Source: Pampus argenteus (lineage: Eukaryota; Chordata; Actinopteri; Scombriformes; Stromateidae). Taken from it: 64,000 nucleotides of DNA. Shown one piece after another: positions 50,306 to 60,163 of the stretch. The stretch spans positions 17,329,501 to 17,393,500 of the forward strand of contig CM072875.1 of NCBI GenBank assembly GCA_036937835.1. Direction: 5' to 3'. Positions within the stretch are counted from its first letter, which is position 1. Every line of letters begins with the position of its first letter. The notes under the pieces were generated by a model. The model was not told where the DNA came from and did no database searches. It saw only the letters and a program-made list of their open reading frames with translations. The position numbers and the translations under genes were made by a program.

Positions 50306-53300
50306 ACATTACACACCTCTTTTGTGAAGGAAAAGAGCAATGCCTTCCCCTCCTAGATCCTGTGATGTCATCTGAGACAGGCTTCTTCACAGGATTGGAG
50401 GATCTCGCCATAAATTTCCTGAAAACTCCCAGCCCTTTTTTTTTTTTCCTCATCCCAACACTGCACGTTCCTTATTTCCTGCCTGAGAAAAAAGTGTCCT
50501 CGGAGCTTGCAACTTTTGACGCTAATCAATAACTTTTTATTATTTTTTAAAAGAAAAGAAAAGGATATAACGAGGCAAAACTTTACACTTTTCTATTCGG
50601 GGTTTATATATATATATTTTTCTTCGGGGGCTCTTTGAGAAAACTAAATAATCGATATCATGGAGATGGTGAAGAAGAAAATCCAAGCCCTCCAGCAGCA
50701 AGTTGATGAGGCAGAAGACCGAGCACTGGCAGTACAAAGAGATCTGGACACTGAACGGGAACTGCGTGAAAAAGTGAGATCATTCAATATGTATTCAATG
50801 TGTAGACTTTTTTTTTATCTTTCGCTTCGTGCTCAACTTTCCTGATGATTGCAAATAATTAAGGCGGACGCCGTCAGAGTTGGACTGCAGGTAGCGATAA
50901 TAATAATAAGTCATAACTTAAAACCAAACCTACTCTAAAAGCACATCTGATCCTCGTATCCGAAACTCTTGAGGGTTTTTTTTTATAGGAAAGTGAGGCA
51001 TCATTATGGCGACATGCCTTCGCAGACTTTTGTTCGGCTGCGTTATCTAACTTGAACCCGCCCTACGTCGTGTAAAACACCTAGAAAGGTTTCCAGCACC
51101 CGGAATATGCAATATAAACCTAGTGTGGTTGTATAAATACAGACATATAACGTTTTTATAGACTTGGATTCTTTCCATCAGCTGTTTCATTTCATGTGAC
51201 TATTGGAAAAAGTTTGTTTTTTTTACCCTCCTTTTGTTTTGTCAGAAGTCTTTTGTTCTTGTCGACCTTTGAGATTTTTTTTTTTTTTGCCTGAATAAGA
51301 TAATAAGACACATATCTTAAATTAGCAGTGATTCTCTCTGCTCTTCTTCGGGCCTTCCTCTACACAGGAAGAAGAGAGCAGAGGTGGTTATCTGTGACAT
51401 CAATCCCACAGGAAACAGGCAGAGATGAAGCAATCTGTTATTCCCACCCCCCAAAAAAACATATAAAAGTCAAACCAGCTGTGCTACTGGAGATGTGTCA
51501 TAGGGTTAAAACTTTTGCCAGAACATGAGTTTATGTCAGCATGTTTTTTTGTGTTTTTTTTTTTTTGTTTTAAGCTGCAAAGTTCAGAGTATCATCAAAT
51601 TCATCACGGTTATTAAGAGTGAAATGGATTACACTGAAGAAATCTGTACACATGCAACATCAGCGTATTGCACATGATTTAAGAGGTTAAGGAGGAATGA
51701 ATAACTAATCATGTCACGATCATGAATCTAGTATACATGACTGAACAAGCAAACAGAGAAAAAAAAAACAACATTTTTGCAGCTTAACACATCCCGAACA
51801 GCGTCCTTCCTCTTGAGGTAAAAACATGTTTTCCTGGCTGACCTGTGACCTCTGTCTCTCTCTCTCTTTCTGTCTGTGTCTGTATAGGCAGAGGGCGATG
51901 TGGCATCCTTGAACCGCAGGATCCAGCTGGTGGAGGAGGAGTTGGACCGTGCTCAGGAGAGACTGGCCACAGCCCTGCAGAAACTGGAGGAGGCCGAGAA
52001 GGCTGCAGATGAGAGTGAAAGGTGACCATCAACACAGGCCGCACCATGTGTTATGTTGTGTTCGGCAACAGGGGTTGAAGACAGGAAATAGATGTTCTTA
52101 TAATTGGTCTACGTAAAATACTACATTACCCACAATCCTAAAGCAGGTAGCATAAACCCTACATTTTACAGTAACATAGTTGCTTTTAATAACTGTTCCT
52201 CTCTGCTTGTGTTTGCTTGTTTGCGACGGACTAAAAACATCATCATCTTGATTGTTTGGAAGTTCATTCGCGGCCAGCATTTAGCACAGTTTTAGCTTAG
52301 CCTCTCATATCGGTGTTTTATTTAGTTTAAGCTCTAAAATAGCTAATGAAACAAATTGGGAAATGTAATCCTTCAACCTGGATCAATGACAGATATTTTA
52401 GCTGTGTTTTAGTGGACAAGTTTATTGAGCTTTTGATTCTGGTCTCACCTGGTTAATATGTAAGTTATGCAAAAACAGAGTTGTAGCATATTCATAATGT
52501 TTGGGCCAAAGCAGGGTGATTTACCGCATACATTGTATATGTGTATGTCGTCGAATAAATGGTATATTGAATTGTCTCCTTGTTGTCTTGTTGTTGCTAA
52601 AGGTTGTGTTTTGTGCTTTTTTTCTGATCATCAGAGGCATGAAGGTGATCGAGAACAGAGCCATGAAAGACGAGGAGAAGATGGAGATTCAGGAGATGCA
52701 GCTCAAAGAAGCCAAACACATCGCTGAGGAGGCCGACCGCAAATACGAGGAGGTAGGAGCGCAAAGGTCACATTTCATTTCAGCTGACTCAGATGAAGCT
52801 GATGTCGTCTTTTTTTTTTCCTGACTGTGATTTTTATGTCTTCAACGCCAGGTCGCTCGTAAACTGGTCATCCTCGAGGGCGAGCTGGAGAGAGCAGAGG
52901 AGAGGGCGGAAATTGCAGAACTGTAAGCACAAATACATGAGACAAGATAACTTTAAGGTCAACTTTAAACACAGATTTGTCTTTTAAATGTTTTGCTCTA
53001 TTCCTACAGTAAGTGTGGCGACCTGGAGGAAGAGCTAAAGAATGTCACCAACAACCTGAAGTCTCTAGAGGCTCAGTCTGATAAGGCAAGTTGTTTATCG
53101 ATGCTCATCAACTTTTTTTTGCTGTCATCTAAATGTCATGTAATATATAATTTCAATTTCTATATAGTACTCTGAGAAAGAAGACAAATATGAGGAGGAG
53201 ATCAAAGTCCTGAATGACAGACTTAAGGAGGTATGTGCATATTTGTTCAAGCTATAGTCTCTGAAGTGAGTGAAGCTGTTTCTGTATGATCAATATGTTA

Positions 53301-54172
53301 ATTGTCTTTCAAAAGGCGGAGACCCGTGCAGAATTTGCAGAAAGGACAGTGGCTAAGCTGGAAAAGTCCATAGATGACTTAGAAGGTACATTTCAATCCT
53401 TCCCTTTAGTAGCTGCAGTGATTGATTCTTCACTCAATCTTTCAAATCTTTCATTGTTGTTAACTTGCTTCATCTTTTTCTCTGATCTGAGCTCACTGAT
53501 TTCTCTCTTTCTCCTCTTCATTTCCCTGCACAACTCTGCATTGTTTCCCCTCTGAACCTGCTTTCCTCTCTGGCCTGCCCGATCTTTGACCTGCAGACGA
53601 ACTGTACACTCAGAAGCTGAAATACAAGGCTATCAGTGAGGAGCTGGATCATGCCCTCAATGATATGAACACCTTGTAAACCTTGCATCTAGCTCGTGAT
53701 GTTTTCACTTTTCCTTTGTCTGCTCGGCTGATTGGAAGCACTTTGTCTTTTCTCCTTCAGCTCTTGCTTCTTCTTTTCAATTGAACTAAAGCTCAATAAA
53801 GATATTTTTCTCTTTTACTCTTTTGCCTTGTCTTTTCAAGTTCACCTCTTCCACTGTACTTTTCATGGTTTTAAGTTATATTACTTTATGCCTTCGTTAT
53901 ACAGTCAGTAATACAGTTACAGTAGTTCAAACAATAAAAAGGTCAAATCTGTAGGTTTACCTTTTCGATTTGTCTTCTCTAAAATGAAGCATATTTTATT
54001 AGCTTTTTTATTATTATCTTTATTATCTGTTATTGCACTTGTGCCATTGCATTTCATATCTGCTGCCACTTTTTTTTTTTTTATTGCAGAGAACCTATCT
54101 AACGCAAAAGAAGAAAACATAGGAATGCACCAAGTCCTGGACCAAACACTGCAGGAGCTCAATAGCTTGTAA
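46239..54172 (+). CDS. tpm4: Tropomyosin 4, high-molecular-weight isoforms (284 aa), alternative last exons
   Basis: Parallel coiled-coil dimer that lies along actin filaments, regulating contraction (with troponin) or cytoskeletal stability. Exons: 1a 46239-46352, 2b 48465-48590, 3 51888-52021, 4 52635-52752, 5 52852-52922, 6b 53010-53085, 7 53168-53230, 8 53316-53385, then 9a 53597-53679 or 9d 54090-54172. Exon lengths of 114, 126, 134, 118, 71, 76, 63, 70 and 83 nt are the canonical vertebrate tropomyosin lengths, and either ending gives 284 aa. Exon 1a begins MEAIKKKMQMLKLDKENAID and ends AAEDKCKQ, as in vertebrate Tpm4. The 1a+9a form would be striated-muscle type; 1a+9d would be cytoskeletal. 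All introns are GT-AG except the one after exon 6, which uses a GC donor. The ATG sits in a strong CACCATGG context. tpm4a versus tpm4b cannot be decided from this window alone. Confidence 0.97.
46476..46540 (+). repeat. Short dispersed repeat fragment
   Basis: AAGACATGATAAACTTTATTG, then ATCCTGCACAGATAAATTGA and ATAACAGCAAAAG, resemble the TTTATTGATCC...GGAAATT...ACAGCA repeat end common in fish introns. It lies in tpm4 intron 1a-2b, next to a TA microsatellite (46448-46476). Confidence 0.45.
47877..48345 (+). repeat. Dispersed teleost repeat in tpm4 intron 1a-2b
   Basis: It starts TTAA-AGGATGGGTTCACCC and continues with the familiar TATTGGATGGATTGCCATGA, ATTCATGGTCCCCAGATGAT, ACCACTATGAGGTT and GCATGCTAATATGTTAAAC blocks of a common percomorph repeat. 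It may be a nested pair of elements. Confidence 0.6.
49490..49660 (+). repeat. Dispersed 'TAATCGATTA' repeat, family E, copy 3 in tpm4 intron
   Basis: ATAAATCAGTTGATC, CCAACAGTCAAAACTC, AAAGATATTCAGTTTATCAT and a diverged tail match family E, with an internal deletion. Confidence 0.45.
49838..49870. repeat. (GAG)n trinucleotide repeat in tpm4 intron
   Basis: GAG repeat between tpm4 exons 2b and 1b. It encodes poly-Glu or poly-Arg in spurious frames. Confidence 0.95.
50242..50617 (+). promoter_or_regulatory. tpm4: Candidate internal promoter of tpm4 exon 1b
   Basis: A TA-rich box (50604-50617) lies 43-56 bp upstream of the exon 1b ATG. A near-CArG element CCATATAAGT (50242-50251, one mismatch from the SRF consensus) lies 409 bp upstream of the ATG. 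Between them are a CA microsatellite and purine-rich stretches. SRF control of tropomyosin genes is known in general; use of these sites here is inferred. The TA box is so near the ATG that transcription may start elsewhere. Confidence 0.3.
50275..50303. repeat. (CA)n microsatellite upstream of tpm4 exon 1b
   Basis: CA run about 360 bp before the exon 1b ATG, within its presumed promoter. Confidence 0.95.
50660..54172 (+). CDS. tpm4: Tropomyosin 4, low-molecular-weight isoform from internal promoter (242 aa)
   Basis: Short cytoskeletal-type tropomyosin starting at alternative first exon 1b (50660-50773), which replaces exons 1a and 2b and splices into common exon 3 at 51888. Exon 1b encodes 38 residues beginning MEMVKKKIQALQQQ and ending ELREK, followed by a GTGAGA donor. 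Ending in exon 9d (54090-54172) gives 242 aa with C-terminus LDQTLQELNSL, the non-muscle Tpm4.2-like arrangement. An in-frame TAA at 50645-50647 lies just upstream, so the start cannot be moved further 5' within this exon. Human Tpm4.2 has 248 aa because its exon 1b carries about six extra N-terminal residues. The exon lies between exons 2b and 3, as in other vertebrate tropomyosin genes. Confidence 0.93.
53597..53679 (+). CDS. tpm4: tpm4 alternative last exon 9a (striated-muscle type)
   Basis: The acceptor ctgcag at 53591-53596 follows a pyrimidine-rich stretch. Phase 1 joins exon 8 to give DELYTQKLKYKAIS and the ending HALNDMNTL, stop TAA 53677-53679. This matches the 9a exon of sarcomeric tropomyosins, whose C-terminus carries the troponin-T-binding overlap. 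The penultimate residue is Thr where striated Tpm1 has Ser283. The exon has its own poly(A) signal at 53795. Confidence 0.93.
53795..53800 (+). terminator. tpm4: Poly(A) signal for tpm4 exon 9a transcripts
   Basis: AATAAA lies 116 bp after the 9a stop, inside the intron that must be removed to reach exon 9d. It would end the striated-type mRNA. Confidence 0.75.
54090..54172 (+). CDS. tpm4: tpm4 alternative last exon 9d (cytoskeletal type)
   Basis: A T-rich tract and ttgcag acceptor (ending 54089) precede an exon in the same phase as 9a. It reads E-NLSNAKEENIGMHQ and ends LDQTLQELNSL, stop TAA 54170-54172, which matches vertebrate Tpm4 exon 9d. The last intron for this form is 53386-54089 and contains all of exon 9a and its poly(A) signal, so splicing and polyadenylation compete. 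Confidence 0.93.
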
Positions 54173-54404
54173 AATGCCAAGAAGAACATCAAACGATAAA
54201 AAAAAGAAACAACAACAACATTGTTTTGATATTTTCTAAATGCCATCCATTCTCTATTATGTCACTCTTTGCCCTAGTTGATAAAACACATGTACCCCTT
54301 TTATATATTTATGGTTATTTTGTTTCTTCCCCCTTTTTATAATGGTTTCGGGTCCATATGATATTCAGTTTCAGTGCTAGAAACTGCATTGTTGACCAAA
54401 CTCA

Positions 54405-54410
54405 AATAAA
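54405..54410 (+). terminator. tpm4: Poly(A) signal for tpm4 exon 9d transcripts
   Basis: AATAAA lies 233 bp after the 9d stop, giving a short 3'UTR. Confidence 0.75.
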
Positions 54411-55039
54411 ACTGATGATAATGACACTGTTCATGCTGTTGCTGCAGTTCATTTGACGTGTTGTGTTGACCATGCGTGTAAATATGTGCGGCTATGTACT
54501 GTATGTGTTGGTGTACGTCTGTAAGGCAATTTTAAAGCATAGCTATACATTGTAACACTGAGAAAGAGCTCAATCATCAGTTTACTTATGCTAACATGCA
54601 ATGTTTTCCGTGTGCTCTGCAAAGAAAGTCTTCTTCAATCTTAACACTTTGGTATCAGATGTTTGGTACCAATTTCTAATAAGTAAATAGGTAAATAAGT
54701 AATTATAAATAGCTATAAATAGTTAGTGTTAAGTAATCATGTACTGAAATAACATAATTTAATATAATGCTTTATCAATCAATAACTTGCCAACTTGTGA
54801 AAAGTCTCTCTATGTGCAGCAGATTCATCAGGAAAACTTTCTAATGGATCAGTTATTATTATTATTATTATTAGTAACCCTTTTGATATATTAGTGATTT
54901 ACATTGTACAATTCAACAGTAGGTGGTTATTATATGTTAGTCTGAGTTCAGTATTCATAGGCTTAAAGTATTTAAACTTCACTCATTTCAGTCCAATCAA
55001 TGAATCGAGAAGGCCTTGACTATGGTCACTATACAATAT

Positions 55040-55170
55040 ACTGCTGCATTCAAAATCATACTTCAATAAAAGTACTCACAGTATCAAAAGTAATACATCC
55101 AATTAAACTGTATTGCTTCATGTAGGGCATTATACTGTTATCTTATAATAGGTACATTTTAATCTGTATA
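55040..55170 (+). repeat. Dispersed teleost repeat, family F, copy 3 (partial)
   Basis: CTGCTGCATTCAAAATC, AAAGTACTCACAGTATC and AAAAGTAATAC match the first part of family F. It is truncated in the tpm4-rab8a intergenic region. Confidence 0.45.
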
Positions 55171-55225
55171 GTAATGATCTAGAAATCTACTTTTCACTCT
55201 TTTATTTATTTTGAGGGCATTAAAC

Positions 55226-55445
55226 AGCGTTGAAAGATATACACACTTGTAAAGCTTCATATTAGCTTCAAATAAAACTTTACTTAAAACTTTAAAATAC
55301 ACTTTTTCACACAAAAAAAAAGGCTTGTGGAGGCATCACTTTACATCGCACATGTATGATTATGGCAAGAAAAACATGTGTCAATGTTCATTTTGACTGT
55401 TATTTTAAGACAGAAAATGAGGAACACACTTGAGGATCAGTTCAA
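55226..55445 (-). repeat. Dispersed repeat, family D, inverted copy upstream of rab8a
   Basis: AAGCTTCATATTAGCTTCA, CTTTAAAATACACTTTTTC and TATGGCAAGAAAAAC correspond, in reverse complement, to the copy at 56587-57010. It ends about 310 bp before the rab8a ATG. Confidence 0.6.
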
Positions 55446-55639
55446 CCTTGACCCACTTACATGTTAATAATGATATAACACTGAGGGGCCCTCATATTGG
55501 TTTCCAATATCCTATATCTACATTTCAGTTTCAATAAAACGCATAAATGCAGTTATTTTACTTAACTTCCTCCACCGTTACTGAGTAAATGTATGACTAC
55601 CTCTTTCACTTTAGTTTCCAAGTAACTTGATAAAGGAAG

Positions 55640-55757
55640 TAAACGCACTTTGGTCCCAGTGAGATAAACCTGCGGTGCTTTGCGGGCCTGCAGGCGGCGC
55701 CTCTGTCAACATCAGCGCACTGCTTCGCCGGGCGGGATTTCCGCAATAATATCAAGT
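55640..55757 (+). promoter_or_regulatory. rab8a: rab8a proximal promoter and 5' leader
   Basis: A short G+C- and CpG-richer patch (for example GCGGGCCTGCAGGCGGCGCC around 55681-55700) immediately before the rab8a ATG contrasts with the AT-rich flank. This is typical of a TATA-less housekeeping promoter. Confidence 0.4.
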
Positions 55758-58627
55758 ATGGCGAAGACATACGACTATTTGTTTAAATTACTGTTAATCG
55801 GGGACTCTGGTGTCGGGAAGACATGTGTCCTGTTCAGGTTTTCAGAGGACGCCTTCAACTCAACGTTTATCTCCACCATAGGTACGGTTTATTTGCTGAT
55901 GTCACCTGTGTCTTTTCTTTCTGTTTACAGTACAGCAATGGGCTGCCTCTGCGGATCCGTCTAATTGCTGTACATTCTGGCTATGCTACGTTGATTTTTC
56001 TTTTTTCTTTTTTTAAGTATTTTCTCTTCGTCAATAATATTTTGTTATGCTTTAGAGTATCAGTAATATAACACACGTATATTGTGGATTACACAAGGTA
56101 TCGTTGTTACTTGTGTGTATTGCATGGGGCTAATAATGTTTGAGTAGGAAGTAGTTGCAATTGAAAGTCATGCCGGTGGCATTAGCAGCTAGCCAAATAG
56201 CACAAACGGCAGTCTCGGTTAGGCCCCGTCTACATCCTGGAAAAGAACCGGAAAGGCATATGTAGCCCACAATTACTGATTAATTTAAGCATTTTAAAAG
56301 CGCAGTTGTTCTTTTTATGAATTTGTTACAGTCGTATGTCGTGTCAAGCAAGCAAAACGCAGTATATTTCCAACACATAACTGCCAATATTGTATCAGAC
56401 GAGGCTAGGAGGCTAACGTTATGATTGACATGTATGATCCTCTTTTATCCCTCCAGGCATCGATTTCAAGATTAGGACAATAGAGCTGGACGGCAAGAAG
56501 ATAAAGTTACAGATATGGTGAGTAATATAGGACATGTGGCATTATAGTTATCATTATCTTAAATTTAGTTTTAGAAATACCAGCACTTAAAGGACAGGGT
56601 CATATTTTCCCCAAGTCTTAAAATAAAAGTCAGTTTTTTCTTGCCATAAACATCCCTCCTGTTCATATAAAAAAATCCCTTCAAAATGCACTTAACAATA
56701 TAAGTGATGGGAGCCAACATCCACAGTTTCTGTGCAAAAATGCATTTTAAAGTCTATCTGAAGCTAATATGAAGCTTCATCCATCCAAATGAGTCAAGTC
56801 AATGTTTCAGCATTACAGTTTTTTAATGCCAAAGTCTTTCTTTTATGTTACTATACATCCACTGCAGTTCAACAGGGAAACACAAAGAGGGGATTTGATG
56901 CTAAACAGACTGTAAATGGTGCAGATATTAATTTGATATGACTAAGTCAGACTGCCGACATAAGCTTCAGATAAACTTTTTAAAAGCACAAAATGACTGT
57001 TTGGACACCAGGGATGTGAATATATGGAAATCTCACGCACTATTTTTGGTCTCTTGTTTCAGTATAACGGTGCGTAGCCGACACACTGAATGGGCACTGG
57101 GTTTTTTAGATGAAACCAAGTTATTTTCTTCCTCAGAGTTGGTTTAAGTTGTTTAATGATGCAGCTTGTGTTGGTCATTGTGTTGGTCTCATTTCTTACT
57201 GCTGGAACAGTAAGAAACGAGTGACAGTATGTTTCATGTTCGTCACATAAAGGTAATTATTAACTCTATCAGCTACTAAATCGCACATTTTATTGCGCGT
57301 GGCGCTCATGAATCTAATGCGTGACATTAGATACACACTGACCCATAATTAGATTTACTGCAAGTTCCTGCAAACTTCCTTCAACTTGTTTGACAAAAGT
57401 CATGTCAGATAAACCAACTTCCCTTTCATACTTACTTTTAAAAAAAGAGGAATTGATGAAAACTTTCCCACACACCAAAAATCAAACTTAATGGTCTTTT
57501 TATATTTGTTCTTTTAGCTTGTGAATATCTGTGGACACCTTGAGATGTCAATTTGTTGGTGTTTTTCAGGGACACAGCTGGCCAGGAGCGCTTCCGAACA
57601 ATCACGACAGCCTACTACAGAGGAGCAATGGTGGGTGTCTTCACGATGTACCGGGCAAATGTTATCAAAAAACTACTACTTTCAAAGGTAGCTATTGCTT
57701 TTAAGGTGTATTAACCTCGAGGCGTTTGTTTTACTATCCTGTACAGGGAATCATGCTCGTCTACGACATCACGAACGAGAAATCTTTTGATAATATCAAA
57801 AACTGGATAAGGAACATAGAGGAGGTACAGTGTATTTATATAAATATATACTGACGACAATATAATCTTACTTGATGGATATGTGTTCAGATATCTGAAT
57901 GGCACCATGTAGCACGTTTTTTTTAAAATTAAATTTCTCTTCTCCTGAGCCAGCATGCGTCATCTGATGTTGAGAAGATGGTCCTTGGCAACAAGTGTGA
58001 CATCAACGACAAGCGGCAGGTGTCCAAAGACAGAGGAGAGAAGGTGAGTTAAGTTTGATTGAAGTCATATCTGCGTTATATCTTCTAATTGGATGTCAAA
58101 TGTACCTTGTTGTAATTTTTCTTTTAATTTTCTTTTAGCTTGCTTTAGAGTATGGGATAAAGTTCATGGAGACCAGTGCAAAGGCTAACATCAATGTGGA
58201 AAACGTAAGTGGCTGTTCTTCCTTGACGTATAACATGCTTAACATATGCATCAGAAATGTGATGACATGTATTTTTTTACTCTGCTCACAGGCATTTTTG
58301 ACACTCGCTAGAGACATCAAATCAAAAATGGACACAAAATTGGTAAGACAAACTCTTTAATTATACAAATGAATATTGTGTATTGTGAAGAATTAAAATA
58401 TTTTAATACCAAACTTCTAAAATCAACAGTAAGATGCCTCTGGTTGTAGAAAAGTACATGAGCATTGAACCGGGGTAAAAAAACAAACAAAAAAAAACCC
58501 ATCCTAATTGACCTATTTGTTTGTTGTTTTGCTCCAGGAGGGCAACACGCCGCAGGGGAGCAGTCATGGAGTCAAGATCTCAGAGCCTCAGAAAAAGACC
58601 AGCTTCTTCCGCTGTAGCCTCCTCTGA
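55758..58627 (+). CDS. rab8a: Ras-related GTPase Rab8A, complete, 8 exons, 206 aa
   Basis: Small GTPase directing vesicles from the trans-Golgi network and recycling endosomes to the plasma membrane and primary cilium. Exons: 55758-55881, 56457-56517, 57570-57630, 57747-57824, 57954-58043, 58139-58204, 58292-58342, 58538-58627; all GT-AG, phases consistent. The protein starts MAKTYDYLFKLLLIGDSGVG. Visible motifs are P-loop GDSGVGKT (15-22), switch I Thr40, WDTAGQERF (62-70), Thr72 (the LRRK2 target in mammalian Rab8A), NKCD (121-124) and ETSAK (149-153). The C-terminus FFRCSLL puts the prenylated cysteine at 203. Valine after GKTC and the segment ETSAKANINVEN are Rab8A-like, whereas the tail KKTSFFRCSLL resembles Rab8B; conserved neighbours support rab8a. 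It starts 1585 bp beyond the tpm4 9d stop on the same strand and is tail-to-tail with cib3. Confidence 0.97.
56587..57010 (+). repeat. Dispersed repeat, family D, copy in rab8a intron 2
   Basis: It starts TTAA-AGGACAGGGTCATATTT and contains ATCCCTTCAAAATGCACTT, GAAGCTAATATGAAGCTTC and ACACAAAGAGGGGATTTGAT, a well-known fish repeat order. It lies between rab8a exons 2 and 3. Confidence 0.65.
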
Positions 58628-59464
58628 GGACAGAGGCCTTCGATACTGGCTGCCAGCTGGCTGGACATAAATGGACTGTGCTTGCTTTTAGCACTTCCTC
58701 GCCCTTTTCCTCTTTCTCCCAACCACGGCCAGTCCACACAAACCATTTTACTCCCAGTAAGTGGAGGTCTCTCCCTCCTCTCTTCTTCTTCTTCTTCTGA
58801 AAGCTTCCAGTGGTGCATCTCTTCCATCTTAAGGAGACATGTTGTCTTCAGGTGTCAGACCACTCGACTGGTGGAGGACGCAACCAGGCGCATTCATCAG
58901 ATGTTCCACATCACACAAATAACAGGCTCGTACTTCTGATGTTAGTCTCTTTGTATTACGCGCTTATATTTCACACAGTCGGTAGCACAACTGTTAAACG
59001 TTCCACTTGGAGGGAGAAATCATTTAATAAATGTCAAGAGTTTGGGATTAAAATTACAAATGTGATAGTTAGATCTATTTTTATTAGTGCTCTTTCCCTT
59101 TTTATGTGATAAATGTCAGCCAGAGACTGACAGGCTTGAATTTAAACAGAGTTGCACACACTTTCTTGTCATTTTCATATCAGCGCTTAAGAATCGTACC
59201 AAGTTTAATGAGCATAATACAGTCAAGGGAAATGATTTCTATTTGATTTCTGCTCTTTGGTCTGTGTGTAGTCCTTGACAATCATTTATGTGACTAAAAA
59301 TGCACATGTGTTTTTTTTTTTTTGTGTGTGTACAGACAACTTTCCAGTCTCCAATCTCTTTTTGGCCTTTACCCAGAGCATTGGTTTGATGACAGTCTTA
59401 TGCTTAGACTTTCTCTATTATTAACCTATGAGAAAGTATTGGACATATACATCTTTTTGAGTAC

Positions 59465-59740
59465 ATAGATTAATCACTTAATTGTTTGGTCTATAAAACC
59501 TCAAAAAATAAGAAAAAATGTCAGGCCAAAGCGACATCTTCAGATGTCTCATTTTGTCCGACTAACAGCCCCAAACTGCAAAATATTCAGTTCACTATCA
59601 GATAAGAGAGAAAAAAAACACACAATAAATCCTCACATTTGATCAGTTGGAACTAACAAATGTTTAGTAACCTTAACCCATAAATTATCAAAATAGTTGG
59701 CAATGAAGTTTCTGTCAATAGATTAAGTGTCTTGGATTAC
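59465..59740 (+). repeat. Dispersed 'TAATCGATTA' repeat, family E, copy 4 downstream of rab8a
   Basis: ATTAATCACTTAATTGTTTG, ATTTTGTCCGACTAACAGCC, AAAATATTCAGTTCACTATC and AAATTATCAAAATAGTTGGC make this the most complete family E copy here. It lies in the presumed rab8a 3'UTR. Confidence 0.6.
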
Positions 59741-60157
59741 TTTAGTTTGCTTTTGATTTGATTTGAGTGAAAGTTTTGTAGCAGCTCTGATTCACTGTCA
59801 AGCTAAATGATGTTTCTGGTGAACTGATCAGCAATTTAAATCACTGTAAGCCCCCCCCCCCTCCCCTCTGCTATTATGCAGCTCTCCTTGCACTTTACCT
59901 GTAACTAGTGTTTTGTGTGTAGACTGTGCCAAGTGATAGTTTTGCAATACAACAGTACAAATTACTTAGTTATAACAACTGTTTGAACTATTTAGTCTTG
60001 GTAATATAATGGGCATAATACCTAAATTTGACGACACCTACTTATAAATGACTGTATCTCATATATTTTGACTGCCAGTGATCCACTGTCCTGGTATTAC
60101 TGAACTGACAAGCATTTCCCTGATTTATTTCAACAGCCGTATATATTTGTGAGAAGG

Positions 60158-60163
60158 AATAAA
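60158..60163 (+). terminator. rab8a: Candidate internal poly(A) signal of rab8a
   Basis: AATAAA, about 1.5 kb after the rab8a stop. Use of this site rather than distal ones (61039-61044, 61425-61430, 61581-61586) would shorten the 3'UTR by up to 1.4 kb. Confidence 0.4.

Larger units (their letters stand above)
46353..50659 (+). other. tpm4: tpm4 introns around exon 2b and before exon 1b
   Basis: Apart from exon 2b (48465-48590), this holds repeats at 46476, 47877, 49490 and 49838. No second exon 2 variant was found, as expected: the 2a/2b choice is known for TPM1, not TPM4. Confidence 0.6.

Noticed and set aside
55823..56071. ORF overlapping rab8a exon 1
   Set aside because: Alternate frame running into intron 1; the Rab frame is unambiguous.
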